From positions 3,100,001 to 3,164,000 of the forward strand of contig CBDEGI010000004.1 of NCBI GenBank assembly GCA_965237575.1: a stretch of 64,000 nucleotides of DNA, given 5' to 3'. Below are positions 32,515-42,055 of the stretch, piece by piece; position 1 is the stretch's first letter; each line of letters starts with the position of its first letter. Under the pieces are notes generated by a model. The model was not told the DNA's origin. It saw only the letters and a list, made by a program, of their open reading frames with translations, and did no database searches. Made by a program: the position numbers and the translations under genes. Origin of the DNA: JAKZVK01 sp965237575. Lineage in GTDB: Bacteria; Acidobacteriota; Terriglobia; Bryobacterales; UBA6623.

Positions 32515-35500
32515 ATGAGTGAAGCGAAGTTTGAGAAAGCCCAGGCGATCGTGAACTTCCCCGAGGTCGAGGCCTCGATTCAGGAGTTCTGGCGGGAGAA
32601 TCGCATCTTCGAGAAGAGCCTCGAGAACCGCCGCGGACGGCCCACGTTTACCTTCTACGAGGGCCCGCCCACCGCCAACGGGCTGCCGCACAACGGCCAT
32701 GTTCTGACTCGCGTCTTCAAAGACGTCTTTCTACGCTACCGCACGATGCGCGGCCACTACGTCCCGCGAAAAGCGGGCTGGGACACGCACGGGCTGCCGG
32801 TCGAGGTTGAAGTCGAGAAGGAACTTGGCATCCACGGCAAAGCGGCCATTGAGGAGTACGGCGTCAAGGGCTTCATTCTGCGCTGCATGCAGTCGGTCTT
32901 CCGCTACACGGCCGAGTGGGAGCGGATGACGAACCGCGTCGGCTTCTGGGTCGATCTCTCCGACGCTTACGTCACCTATCACAAGAGCTACGTCGAGAGC
33001 GTTTGGTGGGCGCTCTCGGAGCTGTTCCAGCAGGGCCTGCTGTACCAGGGGCACAAGATCGTCTGGTGGTGGCCGCAAGGGGGCACGGCGCTGTCGGCGG
33101 GCGAGGTCGGCTTGGGATACAAGACCGTCGACGACGCAGCGGTCTATGTGGCGCTCGAGCTGGTCGACGAGCCCGGGACGTTCCTGGTGATCTGGACCAC
33201 CACTCCATGGACGCTGCCTTCGAATCAGTACGCGGCAGTCAAGCCCGACTACGACTACGTTGCCGTGCGAGACGGCGACCACAAGCTGATCGTAGCCGCT
33301 GCGCTGCGCGAAACCCTGGCACAGAAACTCGGCCGCGAGCTGCCGGTCGAGCGTGAGTTCAAGGGCGCGGAGTTACTCGGCAAGCGCTACAAGCCGCCGC
33401 TCGACTACTACCGCGAGCAGTACTGGGACAAAGAGGCAGAGCTGACCGACGGCGGCCGTGAGCCCGTCCTATGGCGCGTGTTGGCGGCGGACTTTGTCGA
33501 GTTGGACACCGGTACCGGGCTGGTGCATGAGTCCCCGGCCTTCGGCGAGGTCGACTACGACCTGCTCAAGAATCATGCCGCGCGATTCAAAGACCCCTCC
33601 GAGATCCCGCTACTGTGCCCCGTCGAGCCCGACGGCACCTTCAACGATGAGACGCCTGATCTCACCGGCCAATGGGTCAAGGACGCCGACCGGCAGGTGC
33701 TCCGCACGCTCAAGGACAAGGGCATCCTGCTGCACCGCGAGACCTACCGCCACGAGTACCCGTTCTGTTGGCGCGCCAGCGATGATCCGTTGATTCAATA
33801 CGCCCGGCCGGCATGGTTCATCCGCACCACGGCGAAGAAGGACGAGGCGATCCGCAACAACGAGCAGATCAATTGGCTGCCGCCGAACATCGGCACGGGA
33901 CGCTTCGGCGACTTCCTGGCGAACAACGTCGACTGGGCGCTCTCGCGCGAGCGCTACTGGGGCACGCCACTCAACATCTGGGTCAACGACGAGACCGGCA
34001 AGATGCAAGCGCCGGCGTCGACCGACGAGATCCTCGCCAAGAACCCAGAGGCGTTCGATCACTTCCATCGCGACCGGAAGAAAGAACCGGAGCTATCCGA
34101 GCACCTGATGGTCCACAAGCCGTGGATCGACGAGGTCACATGGACCGAGCCGGGTGAGCCTGGAGTTTACCGCCGCGTGCCGGAGGTGATCGACTGCTGG
34201 TTCGATTCCGGCTGCATGCCGTTTGCGCAGTGGGGCTACCCGCACCAGAACGTCCAGAAGTTTGCTGAGCAGTTCCCGGCGGACTACATCACCGAGGGAA
34301 TTGATCAAACGCGCGGGTGGTTTTATTCGCAGTTGATGATCTCGACCTTGCTCTTCAGCGAGGAGACGCAGAAACGGTTGGGGCTCGAGCCCCGCGGCTA
34401 CCCGCATCCGTTCAAGACGTGCATCGTGGCGGGGTTTGTCACCGATCCCGAGGGCAAGAAAGAGTCGAAGTCCATCGGTAATTACACGCCGCCCGAGGTC
34501 ATCTTCGACCGCATCGCCCAAGAGTTCGCCGTGATCGACGCGGAGGAGGCGGGCCTGGAGGTCGAACCGGGGACAGCGCTCATCGGGCGGGCCGAGTTGG
34601 AAGCGCTCCAACTGCGTCCGGGTGCTGAGGTGAGGGTGCATCGCCCGGACCACCCAGACAAGGCTGTCGCCATCAAGCTCGAACAGACGAAGAAGCTGCC
34701 GCGACGCTTGATCGCGCTCGCCAAAGCGGATGCGGAAACACTCGTCGTTCGGCAAGGCGAGAAGGGTCTGAAGACCCTGCCGAACGCGCTTCAATTTCTT
34801 TCTTTTCGCGAAAGGGTGACGGTCGAGAGTCCGACATCCTCGGCGCCGGGCGCCGACGCGTTTCGCTGGTTCTTCCTGGCGGGCAACCCGCCCTGGTCGT
34901 CAAAGCGGCACTCGCTCGGAAACGTGCGCACGATCCAGAAGGAATTTCCGCTCAAGCTCCGCAACGTCTATTCGTTCTTTACGCTCAACGCCAACCCCGA
35001 CCAGTTCGACCCGGTCGCGATGAAGGGGCGTCCCGTGGCGGAACGCGCGCTGCTCGATCGCTGGATCCTCTGCGAGTTAGCAATCCTTACCGAGGGCGTC
35101 CCTCAGTTCATGGACGAGTTCCGTGCCTACGAGGCGGCGAGTCAGTTGTCGACGTTCGTGGAGGGCCTGTCGAACTGGTATCTGCGCCGCAGCCGACCGC
35201 GTTACTGGAGGAGCGAGTTCGACGCAGACAAAGAAGACGCCTACGCCACGCTTTACGAGTGCTTGACGACGGTGATCGCACTAGCCGCTCCATTCGTTCC
35301 TTTCATGACGGAGGAGATCTATCAGAACATCGTGCGGGGGGCGCAGGGTGATGCCGCGCCGGAAAGTGTTCACCTCTGCGATTGCCCCAAGGCGCGGACG
35401 GAGGACATTGACCGGGCGCTGTCAAACGAGATGGCGGTGATCCGCGGCATCGTTTCGCTAGGCCTCCGCGTGCGGACCGACCACCGGCTCAAGGTACGCC

Positions 35501-36168
35501 AGCCGCTCGCTCGCGCCGAGGTGGTTTTGCCCGACGAGGGGCTGCGTGCGAGGCTCGGGAGCTACAAGCACCTGATCGCAGAGGAGTTGAACGTCCACGA
35601 AGTGGCGTTCGTGCACGCGGGTGAAGAGCACGTTCGCTACTCGCTGCGGCCGAACTTTCGCCGTCTTGGCCCGCGTCTTGGAAAGAAGATGCCGCTGGCG
35701 AAGAAAGCCTTCGCGGAGGCCGATGCAGCCGCGCTCCGTAGCGACTTGCTCTCCAACGGCTCGGCCGAGATCGAAGTGGACGGCGAGAAGCTGGTGCTCG
35801 ACCCCGATGACGTCGAAATTTTAGTCGATGCCGCCGAGCACTTCGCCGCGGCGGGTGACCGCACAGCGGTCGTCGTGCTCAACACCGATCTTGACGACAA
35901 GCTGAGGGAAGAAGGCTTCTACCGCGAGCTACTCCACCGCGTCCAGAACCTGCGCCGGGAGCTCGACATCGAATACACCCAACGTATTCGCCTCTCCGTT
36001 CAGGGCTCGGACCGGCTTCAGCGCATTATGGCCGAAAACCAGGAGCACTTCATGGGCGAAGTGCTCTGCACCGAGCTGCGTCACGACGAGCCGTCGTGGA
36101 ACGGCGCCGAGCGCCGCACCATCAACGTCGATGATGAGGAAGTGACAGTGCTGCTCTCCCAGACCTGA
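32515..36168 (+). CDS. ileS: Isoleucyl-tRNA synthetase, eukaryote-like (IleRS2-type)
   Basis: This 1217-residue protein charges tRNA-Ile. The class I HIGH motif is HNGH (residues 59-62, in ANGLPHNGHV) and KMSKS is KESKS (about 649-653). The GLPHxGH context resembles the eukaryote-like IleRS2 group, which tends to resist mupirocin. Between KESKS and GADAFRWFF (about 778) lie some 105 extra residues. The editing domain (WTTTPWTLPSNQYAA) and anticodon domain (NWYLRRSRPRYW) are intact. ATG 32515 was chosen because similarity begins there; the frame is open for 58 codons upstream. Confidence 0.95.
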   Translation: MSEAKFEKAQAIVNFPEVEASIQEFWRENRIFEKSLENRRGRPTFTFYEGPPTANGLPHNGHVLTRVFKDVFLRYRTMRGHYVPRKAGWDTHGLPVEVEVEKELGIHGKAAIEEYGVKGFILRCMQSVFRYTAEWERMTNRVGFWVDLSDAYVTYHKSYVESVWWALSELFQQGLLYQGHKIVWWWPQGGTALSAGEVGLGYKTVDDAAVYVALELVDEPGTFLVIWTTTPWTLPSNQYAAVKPDYDYVAVRDGDHKLIVAAALRETLAQKLGRELPVEREFKGAELLGKRYKPPLDYYREQYWDKEAELTDGGREPVLWRVLAADFVELDTGTGLVHESPAFGEVDYDLLKNHAARFKDPSEIPLLCPVEPDGTFNDETPDLTGQWVKDADRQVLRTLKDKGILLHRETYRHEYPFCWRASDDPLIQYARPAWFIRTTAKKDEAIRNNEQINWLPPNIGTGRFGDFLANNVDWALSRERYWGTPLNIWVNDETGKMQAPASTDEILAKNPEAFDHFHRDRKKEPELSEHLMVHKPWIDEVTWTEPGEPGVYRRVPEVIDCWFDSGCMPFAQWGYPHQNVQKFAEQFPADYITEGIDQTRGWFYSQLMISTLLFSEETQKRLGLEPRGYPHPFKTCIVAGFVTDPEGKKESKSIGNYTPPEVIFDRIAQEFAVIDAEEAGLEVEPGTALIGRAELEALQLRPGAEVRVHRPDHPDKAVAIKLEQTKKLPRRLIALAKADAETLVVRQGEKGLKTLPNALQFLSFRERVTVESPTSSAPGADAFRWFFLAGNPPWSSKRHSLGNVRTIQKEFPLKLRNVYSFFTLNANPDQFDPVAMKGRPVAERALLDRWILCELAILTEGVPQFMDEFRAYEAASQLSTFVEGLSNWYLRRSRPRYWRSEFDADKEDAYATLYECLTTVIALAAPFVPFMTEEIYQNIVRGAQGDAAPESVHLCDCPKARTEDIDRALSNEMAVIRGIVSLGLRVRTDHRLKVRQPLARAEVVLPDEGLRARLGSYKHLIAEELNVHEVAFVHAGEEHVRYSLRPNFRRLGPRLGKKMPLAKKAFAEADAAALRSDLLSNGSAEIEVDGEKLVLDPDDVEILVDAAEHFAAAGDRTAVVVLNTDLDDKLREEGFYRELLHRVQNLRRELDIEYTQRIRLSVQGSDRLQRIMAENQEHFMGEVLCTELRHDEPSWNGAERRTINVDDEEVTVLLSQT

Positions 36169-36205
36169 GTGTCGTCCGCGCTATCCGCTTCGGGCTTGCT
36201 GGCAA

Positions 36206-36406
36206 TCAAGTTCCCGGCCGCTGTGGGGGCTCGACGCTGAGTTGTTTGCAGATCCTGATGGCCAAGCGATTGTCGATCTCGGTATGCCTGGGAACCATCG
36301 ACTTACTTCCTGTCGAGGGGTCCAGGTACTTGGAGTGTTTTGCGCCTTCGCTGTCGAGCCGACAACCTTGGCTCAGCAAGTGTCTGATGAACTCGCGTCG
36401 TTTCAA
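36206..36406 (-). CDS. hicA: HicA-family mRNA interferase toxin
   Basis: This 66-residue protein is of the double-stranded RNA-binding-like HicA fold, with the catalytic His in EGAKHSKYLDP and the family start KRREFIRHLLSQGCRL. It cleaves mRNA when free of HicB. It starts at TTG overlapping the hicB stop (TTGA), so translation is coupled to the antitoxin. The 3' end faces ileS 38 bases away. Confidence 0.9.
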   Translation of the reverse strand: MKRREFIRHLLSQGCRLDSEGAKHSKYLDPSTGSKSMVPRHTEIDNRLAIRICKQLSVEPPQRPGT

Positions 36407-36672
36407 CGACGATCCACGCTGGCCGCAACTCTCAAGGGAAGCAATTCGATCAGGTCCGCTTCGGCGTCGGCTGCTTCGAGGTCCGGAACCGGCAGCGGGC
36501 GGCCGGAATCCAAGTAGTCTTCCGCCATCTCCTCCAACGCGCTGGCGATCATCACGCGAGCGTCTGCAAGATCGAAGCCTTGGCTGAGGACCCCCGGGAA
36601 GTCGAGCACGTCTGCCACAACCATGTCGCCCGGCTTCTTGGGCATGTAGAAGGCAGCGTGATACTGCAGCAT
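36403..36672 (-). CDS. hicB: HicB-family antitoxin
   Basis: This 89-residue protein has the HicB partial RNase-H-like fold (VVADVLDFPGVLSQGFDLAD) and a Glu-rich helix (SALEEMAEDYLDSGRPLP). It should bind and silence HicA and repress the operon. It is the first gene, ATG 36672 with AAGGAT just upstream. No helix-turn-helix or ribbon-helix-helix tail is evident, so this is a short HicB. The order antitoxin-toxin is less usual than hicA-hicB but well known. Confidence 0.88.
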   Translation of the reverse strand: MLQYHAAFYMPKKPGDMVVADVLDFPGVLSQGFDLADARVMIASALEEMAEDYLDSGRPLPVPDLEAADAEADLIELLPLRVAASVDRR

Positions 36673-36702
36673 ATCCTTAGTGTAGCGGCATAGCGTCGGG
36701 TC

Positions 36703-38778
36703 TCAAGCTCCGTCGTTTGGACTAGCCTCGCGGCGGGCAAGCTTGAGGGTCAGCAGGCCGAGAAAGGCTACGGCCAGCAGCAACGCACCCCACAGCAGCG
36801 CTTGGTGCATGCCGGACTCGGTGGCGAAGCGGGCGCTTGCGCTGTAGTCTGGGTTGTCGGCCAACTCATCCGCGGCGGCGTCTCCACTTCGGACCGCCAG
36901 AACGATGCCGCGGATCTGGGCCAGTTCGTACCGAGGCGGACTGTCGTCAGGATTACCCAGCAGCAACGAGTAGCTGCCTTCCGGGGCCGCGAAGTAAACG
37001 TCCGGGACCGGGAACTCCGCGGTCACTTGCTCGAATGCCAAGGGCGCGTCGTTGCCATCTTCGACCACAAGCTTCAGCGAATCGGCGCGGGCGGGCGGGA
37101 ACCGGATCTTCACCGGACGCGGATCGCCGATGCGCCGGGCGATGCGGCCCTGCGCCAGCGTTCTCTCTTGCTCTTCGAGCACCGCAACCAGTTCATAGGC
37201 GCGGTCGAAAAACGGGACGTCCGTCTCGAGCACGACCTGCGTGAGGGTCGCCGGGGCGGTGGGAAGGGCCAGCCCGTACTCGGACGAGCCGTCTTCTGAT
37301 TCCGGTCCCTCGACCGCCAGCGCCTGCACGTCGCGGCTCGCGTCCTTGGCCATCAAGTACGCCCACTGGCGCGACTCTTCGTCGACGATGCGCAGATCAT
37401 TGAGGCCGGGCTGGGCGTGCGCCAGGTCGTCGAGACGGAGTTTCAAGCGGGTCAGTCCCTCGGGGGAAGGGCGCGCTTCCACCCTCCGACGGTGAGAGTA
37501 GAGCCGTGCATCGATCTCGGCGCCGGCACGCATGGCAAACGCCAGGATCGGCGCCGGATCGAAATCAGGGTTCGCTTCGATATCGCCAAGCCGGGCCAAA
37601 GGCAACTCGTGCAATTCGCCGGCTAGGCGGGCACGCTCTCCCTGAGACGGGACCTCGAGAGCGGACCGCAGATGATCGAGGTCGTAGCGGGCGCGGAAGG
37701 CTCGCCCGCCGCCGAACCGCAGCAAGCCCGATGGCGCGCCCAAGTCCGCCGGCCCGAGCGCGAAGACCAACGCGGGCCGCTGGATCACGGCGCTGAACGA
37801 CACGCCCTCGAGCGGTGGGCTGTCGCCGTTGCCGATCACCACGCGAAGGCGGTCTCCGGCGGCGGCGCCGACCTCGATCTCAACTTCTTCCACGGTAGCT
37901 GAGGCCGGAACTCGAAACAGGCGTTTGCGCCCAAGCACGTCGTCTGAACCGCCGGGGCCCTCGTCACAGATCTCAACCGGCCGGTGGAACGATGCGGTGG
38001 TGGTCGCCAGCGTCAGCGAGTCGGGCACGAGACCATTCGGGCGTTCTAGTTCGATGACGGTGCGTTGATCGACTTCCCGCCGGCTGATCTCATTCAGCTC
38101 GACCAGAGCCTTCTCCCGTGGATCGAGCGACCGCGAGTGCATCAGCCGCATCACCGGGTTGAGGTACGCGCCGTCTTCGCCTTCCAGCGTCACGGTCAGG
38201 TGATCGCCCGTAAACCGCGGAAGCGCGAGCCGGGACTTCTCGCCGACCGGCGAGGGTAGCCGAAAGATCGAGCCGCTCTCAATGAGCGTGCGCTCACCGC
38301 TCCCAGCCGCGCGCGCGCCAACAGTGACAGCCCGCACGTATCGTGCTTGCCTCGTGCCGAACACTAGGTCCCAGACCAGACTTCGCGATACCTCATCGGG
38401 CACGGCCAGCTCGTAGGTCTCGCGATACACCGGCGGTTCGCCGTCGCGCTCTGTTCTATGACGCTCTACGTCGAGCACATCGAGCGTGTAGGTCCGCTCG
38501 AGCGTAGCGGGTTCGTTCGGGACCAGGCCCGTCTCCACCAGGAAAGGGACTTCCTTGCCGTCGGGGTCGAAAATCCGGAGGTCCGACAGATCGGCGCGGC
38601 AAGCGGTCAGAATTTCTGGCGGCAACTCGAGCCGCGACAAACGGCCGGTGGTCACATGAACGGCCGCTTGATTCGTGAATAGCGTCTTCAAGTCGGGCGG
38701 CGCGGCGGTGAGTGTCGCGACGGCCACCATGCCCAACGCAAGGCCCAAGGGTAGACCTACTGCCGGGGAGCGCATCAT
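36703..38778 (-). CDS. DUF3999-family membrane protein
   Basis: This 691-residue protein starts with a signal-anchor (~4-25), has a long beta-rich exported domain with repeated jelly-roll-like segments (LRIFDPDGKEVPFLVE; LRIVDEESRQWAYLM), and ends with one membrane helix (ALLWGALLLAVAFLGLLTL) and a short cytoplasmic tail. The family has no assigned function but is regularly encoded beside DUF2339 proteins, as here. ATG 38778 overlaps the stop of the DUF2339 gene by four bases, so the two are translated together and probably form one envelope complex. Confidence 0.85.
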   Translation of the reverse strand: MMRSPAVGLPLGLALGMVAVATLTAAPPDLKTLFTNQAAVHVTTGRLSRLELPPEILTACRADLSDLRIFDPDGKEVPFLVETGLVPNEPATLERTYTLDVLDVERHRTERDGEPPVYRETYELAVPDEVSRSLVWDLVFGTRQARYVRAVTVGARAAGSGERTLIESGSIFRLPSPVGEKSRLALPRFTGDHLTVTLEGEDGAYLNPVMRLMHSRSLDPREKALVELNEISRREVDQRTVIELERPNGLVPDSLTLATTTASFHRPVEICDEGPGGSDDVLGRKRLFRVPASATVEEVEIEVGAAAGDRLRVVIGNGDSPPLEGVSFSAVIQRPALVFALGPADLGAPSGLLRFGGGRAFRARYDLDHLRSALEVPSQGERARLAGELHELPLARLGDIEANPDFDPAPILAFAMRAGAEIDARLYSHRRRVEARPSPEGLTRLKLRLDDLAHAQPGLNDLRIVDEESRQWAYLMAKDASRDVQALAVEGPESEDGSSEYGLALPTAPATLTQVVLETDVPFFDRAYELVAVLEEQERTLAQGRIARRIGDPRPVKIRFPPARADSLKLVVEDGNDAPLAFEQVTAEFPVPDVYFAAPEGSYSLLLGNPDDSPPRYELAQIRGIVLAVRSGDAAADELADNPDYSASARFATESGMHQALLWGALLLAVAFLGLLTLKLARREASPNDGA

Positions 38779-41700
38779 TCATCCTCTCGTTTCCGAAATA
38801 CGAATCGCTGGTACGCAAGCGAAACCAAAATCAACGACAAAGCCAGCCCAACCAGCGACGCCACGCGATACAGGTCTTCGAGTTCGCCCAGGTCGTAGAG
38901 GAACACCTTTCCGATGGTCAGCACCAAGAAGGCCAAGCTGATCCAGCGCAGGCCCTGGCTGTCTCGTTTGAAACCGATACCGAGAAGAAGCAGCGCGTAC
39001 ACTGCCCAACCGAGCGACAGGGTCAGATCGCGCGCCGCCAAGCGTTCGAACGAAACCGTGAGGCGGTCTCCGGCCGAGTAGAAGTCGAAGATGGTCAGGT
39101 TGATCCACGCAAACACGACCAGAATCGCCCCGAGCGCGCAGGCGACCGCGCCCACCGGATGCCCGCCGGCGTAGATGCTCTCCCACTCGCGCCGTCGCGC
39201 CACTTCCAGCCCCCGCAAGATCGACGCCGCCCCCAGCAGCGCCGCGGCCGGGACGAGGTATGTATACATCAGCCAGTTGACAATCGGCCAACCCGACCGC
39301 GGGTAGTAATCAAGAATTTCAGGGTTCGCCACCAGGCGGACGGTCACCGCCGCCAACAGCGCCAGCCCGAAGTACTTGAGCCCGGGGTGGTCCAGACGCT
39401 TCCAAAGCGCGATCACCGCAACTCCCTGCAAGGCCCAACCCAACGTGATCCACTGCTTTTCGAGTTGCAGAGGAATGGCGACGCTCAGGAAGCCCAACGC
39501 GACGGCGGAGAACCACACCAGTCCTCTCAGGCGCGCCGGATCCCCGGGTAGGCCGAGCGCACGGACTTGATAGGCGGCGGCGAGCGACACGGCCCCGAGG
39601 GCTACGGGGAGCAGTCCGATAGCTGCGTCGCCGAAGCGGATTTCGAAAAGCGCTCGCAGCGCAACAAACCAAACTGGAGCCGCCAGCGCCGCGGCGTACC
39701 AAGCCCACCGTTTTTCGCGGAAGACGGTTCCGGCCAGCAGCGGCCAGAAGGAGAAGACGATCACGGGGACGAGTTGCAACAGAAAAGCCAAGAGTGCGGC
39801 CGGTTCGGGATTTCCGGTCCACGGGTAGGAGATCGTCCAAAGCCAATGATCAAAGGCCAGCAGCATCACCACCGCGAAGTAGACGCCGCCCGACGCCATC
39901 CGGGTCGCCGAGAGTGCCGCCAGGAAAGCCAGGACGAAGCTCGCGACAAGAAACAACAGCGGGGTGAGGTGCGGATCGCCACTCTCCGCTGTCAGGAATG
40001 CCAGCAGGGTGAGTGGCAGCGTCGCGGCGGCGATATCGGCCGCAAGCTTCGCCTTCAGTTCCCGTTGCCACAACGCAAGCGTCTGAAAACCCACGGCGAC
40101 CAGAACCACGATGGCGAAGTAGAGTTCGGGCAACGGAAACGCGGACGTGCGCCTGTGATCCAGAAAGAAAATCGAGAGCCCGACACCCAGAGCACCGGCG
40201 ATCAGAGCCTGAATCCATCGGTGGCCGGTCCTTGTCGCCTGGCGCAACCCGAGGCCGGCAAGCGCCAGCCAGCCGCAGAGCCACGGCCATAGCGAGGGTG
40301 ACGGAGGGTCGACGCAGAACAGGATCAACAGCGAGAGGAAACCGAGTGAAGTGATCCACGCAGGCCACACGCTCACCGACGGCGTCTCGTGCTCGCCCAC
40401 GCGCACGTCGTACTCGAAGAATAGATGCGGAGCCAGCGCCAGCACAAAACAGACCACCGTCGCTTCCCACGCAAGCGCGTCATCAAAGCGCGTGCGCATG
40501 AACCACACCGCCACCACGCCTGCCGTTCCGGCGGCGGCGGCAGTGGGGAGCAAGGGAAGCTCTTGCACGCGCCCCATCCAACAAGCGGCCGCCAGCAGCA
40601 GCAACAGCAGTGCGGCAACGGGATAGAGATGCGGTCCCAAGTCGGCGTTGCCGGCGAAGTAGAAGGCAAATGCGACCGGCAGCAGAAGGCCCGCCAATTG
40701 AGTCAGACGCTGGCTCTGGGCTTGCCGTGGATCATCGTCATCGGCGGGCCGCAGCCGGCCCGTCAGGGCAAAGAACACGCCGAAGACTCCCAAGATGCCC
40801 AGCCCAAGGACGGTTCGCTCCGGCCCCATGCGCATGAAGATCCAGGCCGCCTGGTAGAACACCGTCCCCGCAAGCGTGAGCATCATCAGCCCGGGCCAGC
40901 CTCGGCGGCGCGCCAGCGTGAGGAGACCGAGGTCCAACAGCAAAACGTAGGAGAACAACCCGATCGGATTGTCGCTGCCCGTCGAGAGCAGGATCGGCGT
41001 GGCAAAGCCGCCCACCAGCCCCAGCACCGCGGTGACGCGCGCACGGTGTCGCCACGACAGCAGGCCGCACGTCACCGTGATCAGGATCATCAACCCGTAG
41101 GCGAAGCCTGTTGCGATCAGCTCATAGAGAACGCGCGCCGACCAGGTCGATACGTAGAGCACCACGATACCGCCACCGGCGAGGGCGTTAGCCGTGGTGG
41201 TGTAGTCGCGCTTGCGGAGCGCCTCCGAGGCAGCGATCGACGCCAAGCCGACGATCACCCCAATCGCGACGCGAACAATCGGCGGAATCAGATCGTGCTC
41301 GATGGTGTACCGCAAGAACATCACCGCCGCCAGCGCGAGAACGATCGCGCCGAGCACGGCCGCTCCGCGAATGCCGATCCACTGTTCCCAATCGACCCCG
41401 CTGCTGGCGGGAGGCGTCTCCAGCGGAGGGTGCCGACTAGGCGGCACCGGTGGAGGTGGAGCGACAGGAGGCGCCTCCCCTGTCGGAGCCTTGGACGGCT
41501 CGTAAGGCTTGGCTGTGATGGGCGGCTTCGATTCGACAGGCGGTGCTGGAGGCGTGACGGGTGCAGTCGGAGCCGCGGGGAAGGGTGGCGCCGCCGCAGG
41601 CTCGGGTTTGTCCGCGGATGCTTCTTTTGCCGGGGCCTCAGCAGCCGGGCGCTCTACCGCTGTTTGTTGGTCGAGCTTCTCTTCAAGAGCGGAGATGCGC

Positions 41701-41849
41701 CGCAGCAACGCCGACCGTGTCGCCTGAAGCTCAACATTGAGTCGGGCGGTGCGTTCTTCGTTGGCTCGAGACCTTTCCTGCGCCCTCTTCGAAGCGAGGT
41801 ACACCGCTCCGAACGCACCCACAACCAGTAGGAAGAGAAGAGTATCCAC
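38775..41849 (-). CDS. DUF2339-family large polytopic membrane protein
   Basis: This 1024-residue protein starts at GTG. A single helix (~3-20), a coiled coil (QERSRANEERTARLNVELQA) and a Pro/Ala-rich linker (~65-150) lead to the family signature WEQWIGIRGAAVLGAIVLA. About 25 or more membrane helices follow to the end. By family it is an inner-membrane protein of unknown function. The linker could span part of the periplasm or cytoplasm. It overlaps the DUF3999 gene and is first in this two-gene operon. No Shine-Dalgarno is obvious at the GTG. Confidence 0.9.
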   Translation of the reverse strand: MDTLLFLLVVGAFGAVYLASKRAQERSRANEERTARLNVELQATRSALLRRISALEEKLDQQTAVERPAAEAPAKEASADKPEPAAAPPFPAAPTAPVTPPAPPVESKPPITAKPYEPSKAPTGEAPPVAPPPPVPPSRHPPLETPPASSGVDWEQWIGIRGAAVLGAIVLALAAVMFLRYTIEHDLIPPIVRVAIGVIVGLASIAASEALRKRDYTTTANALAGGGIVVLYVSTWSARVLYELIATGFAYGLMILITVTCGLLSWRHRARVTAVLGLVGGFATPILLSTGSDNPIGLFSYVLLLDLGLLTLARRRGWPGLMMLTLAGTVFYQAAWIFMRMGPERTVLGLGILGVFGVFFALTGRLRPADDDDPRQAQSQRLTQLAGLLLPVAFAFYFAGNADLGPHLYPVAALLLLLLAAACWMGRVQELPLLPTAAAAGTAGVVAVWFMRTRFDDALAWEATVVCFVLALAPHLFFEYDVRVGEHETPSVSVWPAWITSLGFLSLLILFCVDPPSPSLWPWLCGWLALAGLGLRQATRTGHRWIQALIAGALGVGLSIFFLDHRRTSAFPLPELYFAIVVLVAVGFQTLALWQRELKAKLAADIAAATLPLTLLAFLTAESGDPHLTPLLFLVASFVLAFLAALSATRMASGGVYFAVVMLLAFDHWLWTISYPWTGNPEPAALLAFLLQLVPVIVFSFWPLLAGTVFREKRWAWYAAALAAPVWFVALRALFEIRFGDAAIGLLPVALGAVSLAAAYQVRALGLPGDPARLRGLVWFSAVALGFLSVAIPLQLEKQWITLGWALQGVAVIALWKRLDHPGLKYFGLALLAAVTVRLVANPEILDYYPRSGWPIVNWLMYTYLVPAAALLGAASILRGLEVARRREWESIYAGGHPVGAVACALGAILVVFAWINLTIFDFYSAGDRLTVSFERLAARDLTLSLGWAVYALLLLGIGFKRDSQGLRWISLAFLVLTIGKVFLYDLGELEDLYRVASLVGLALSLILVSLAYQRFVFRKREDE

Positions 41850-42055
41850 GCGACGAAACTATCGTAGCACCAGAAAATCGTCCAGCCGGAAGAAATTGTT
41901 GCGGAAACAAGGCGAAACTGATTGATTCTGAGGCAGTTACCTGAAGGGCGCAAAACCATCGAGGCTGGGGTTGGCAGATCCATTTCAGCGCTAGACGGAA
42001 CGCGACATACCAATAGATGTCCGTTGACGAGCGCTATGTGGTTTGTTTCTTGGCC

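Noticed and set aside
40425..41831. 468-codon antisense frame opposite the DUF2339 gene
   Set aside because: Same shadow effect; Arg/Gln/His-rich and non-globular.
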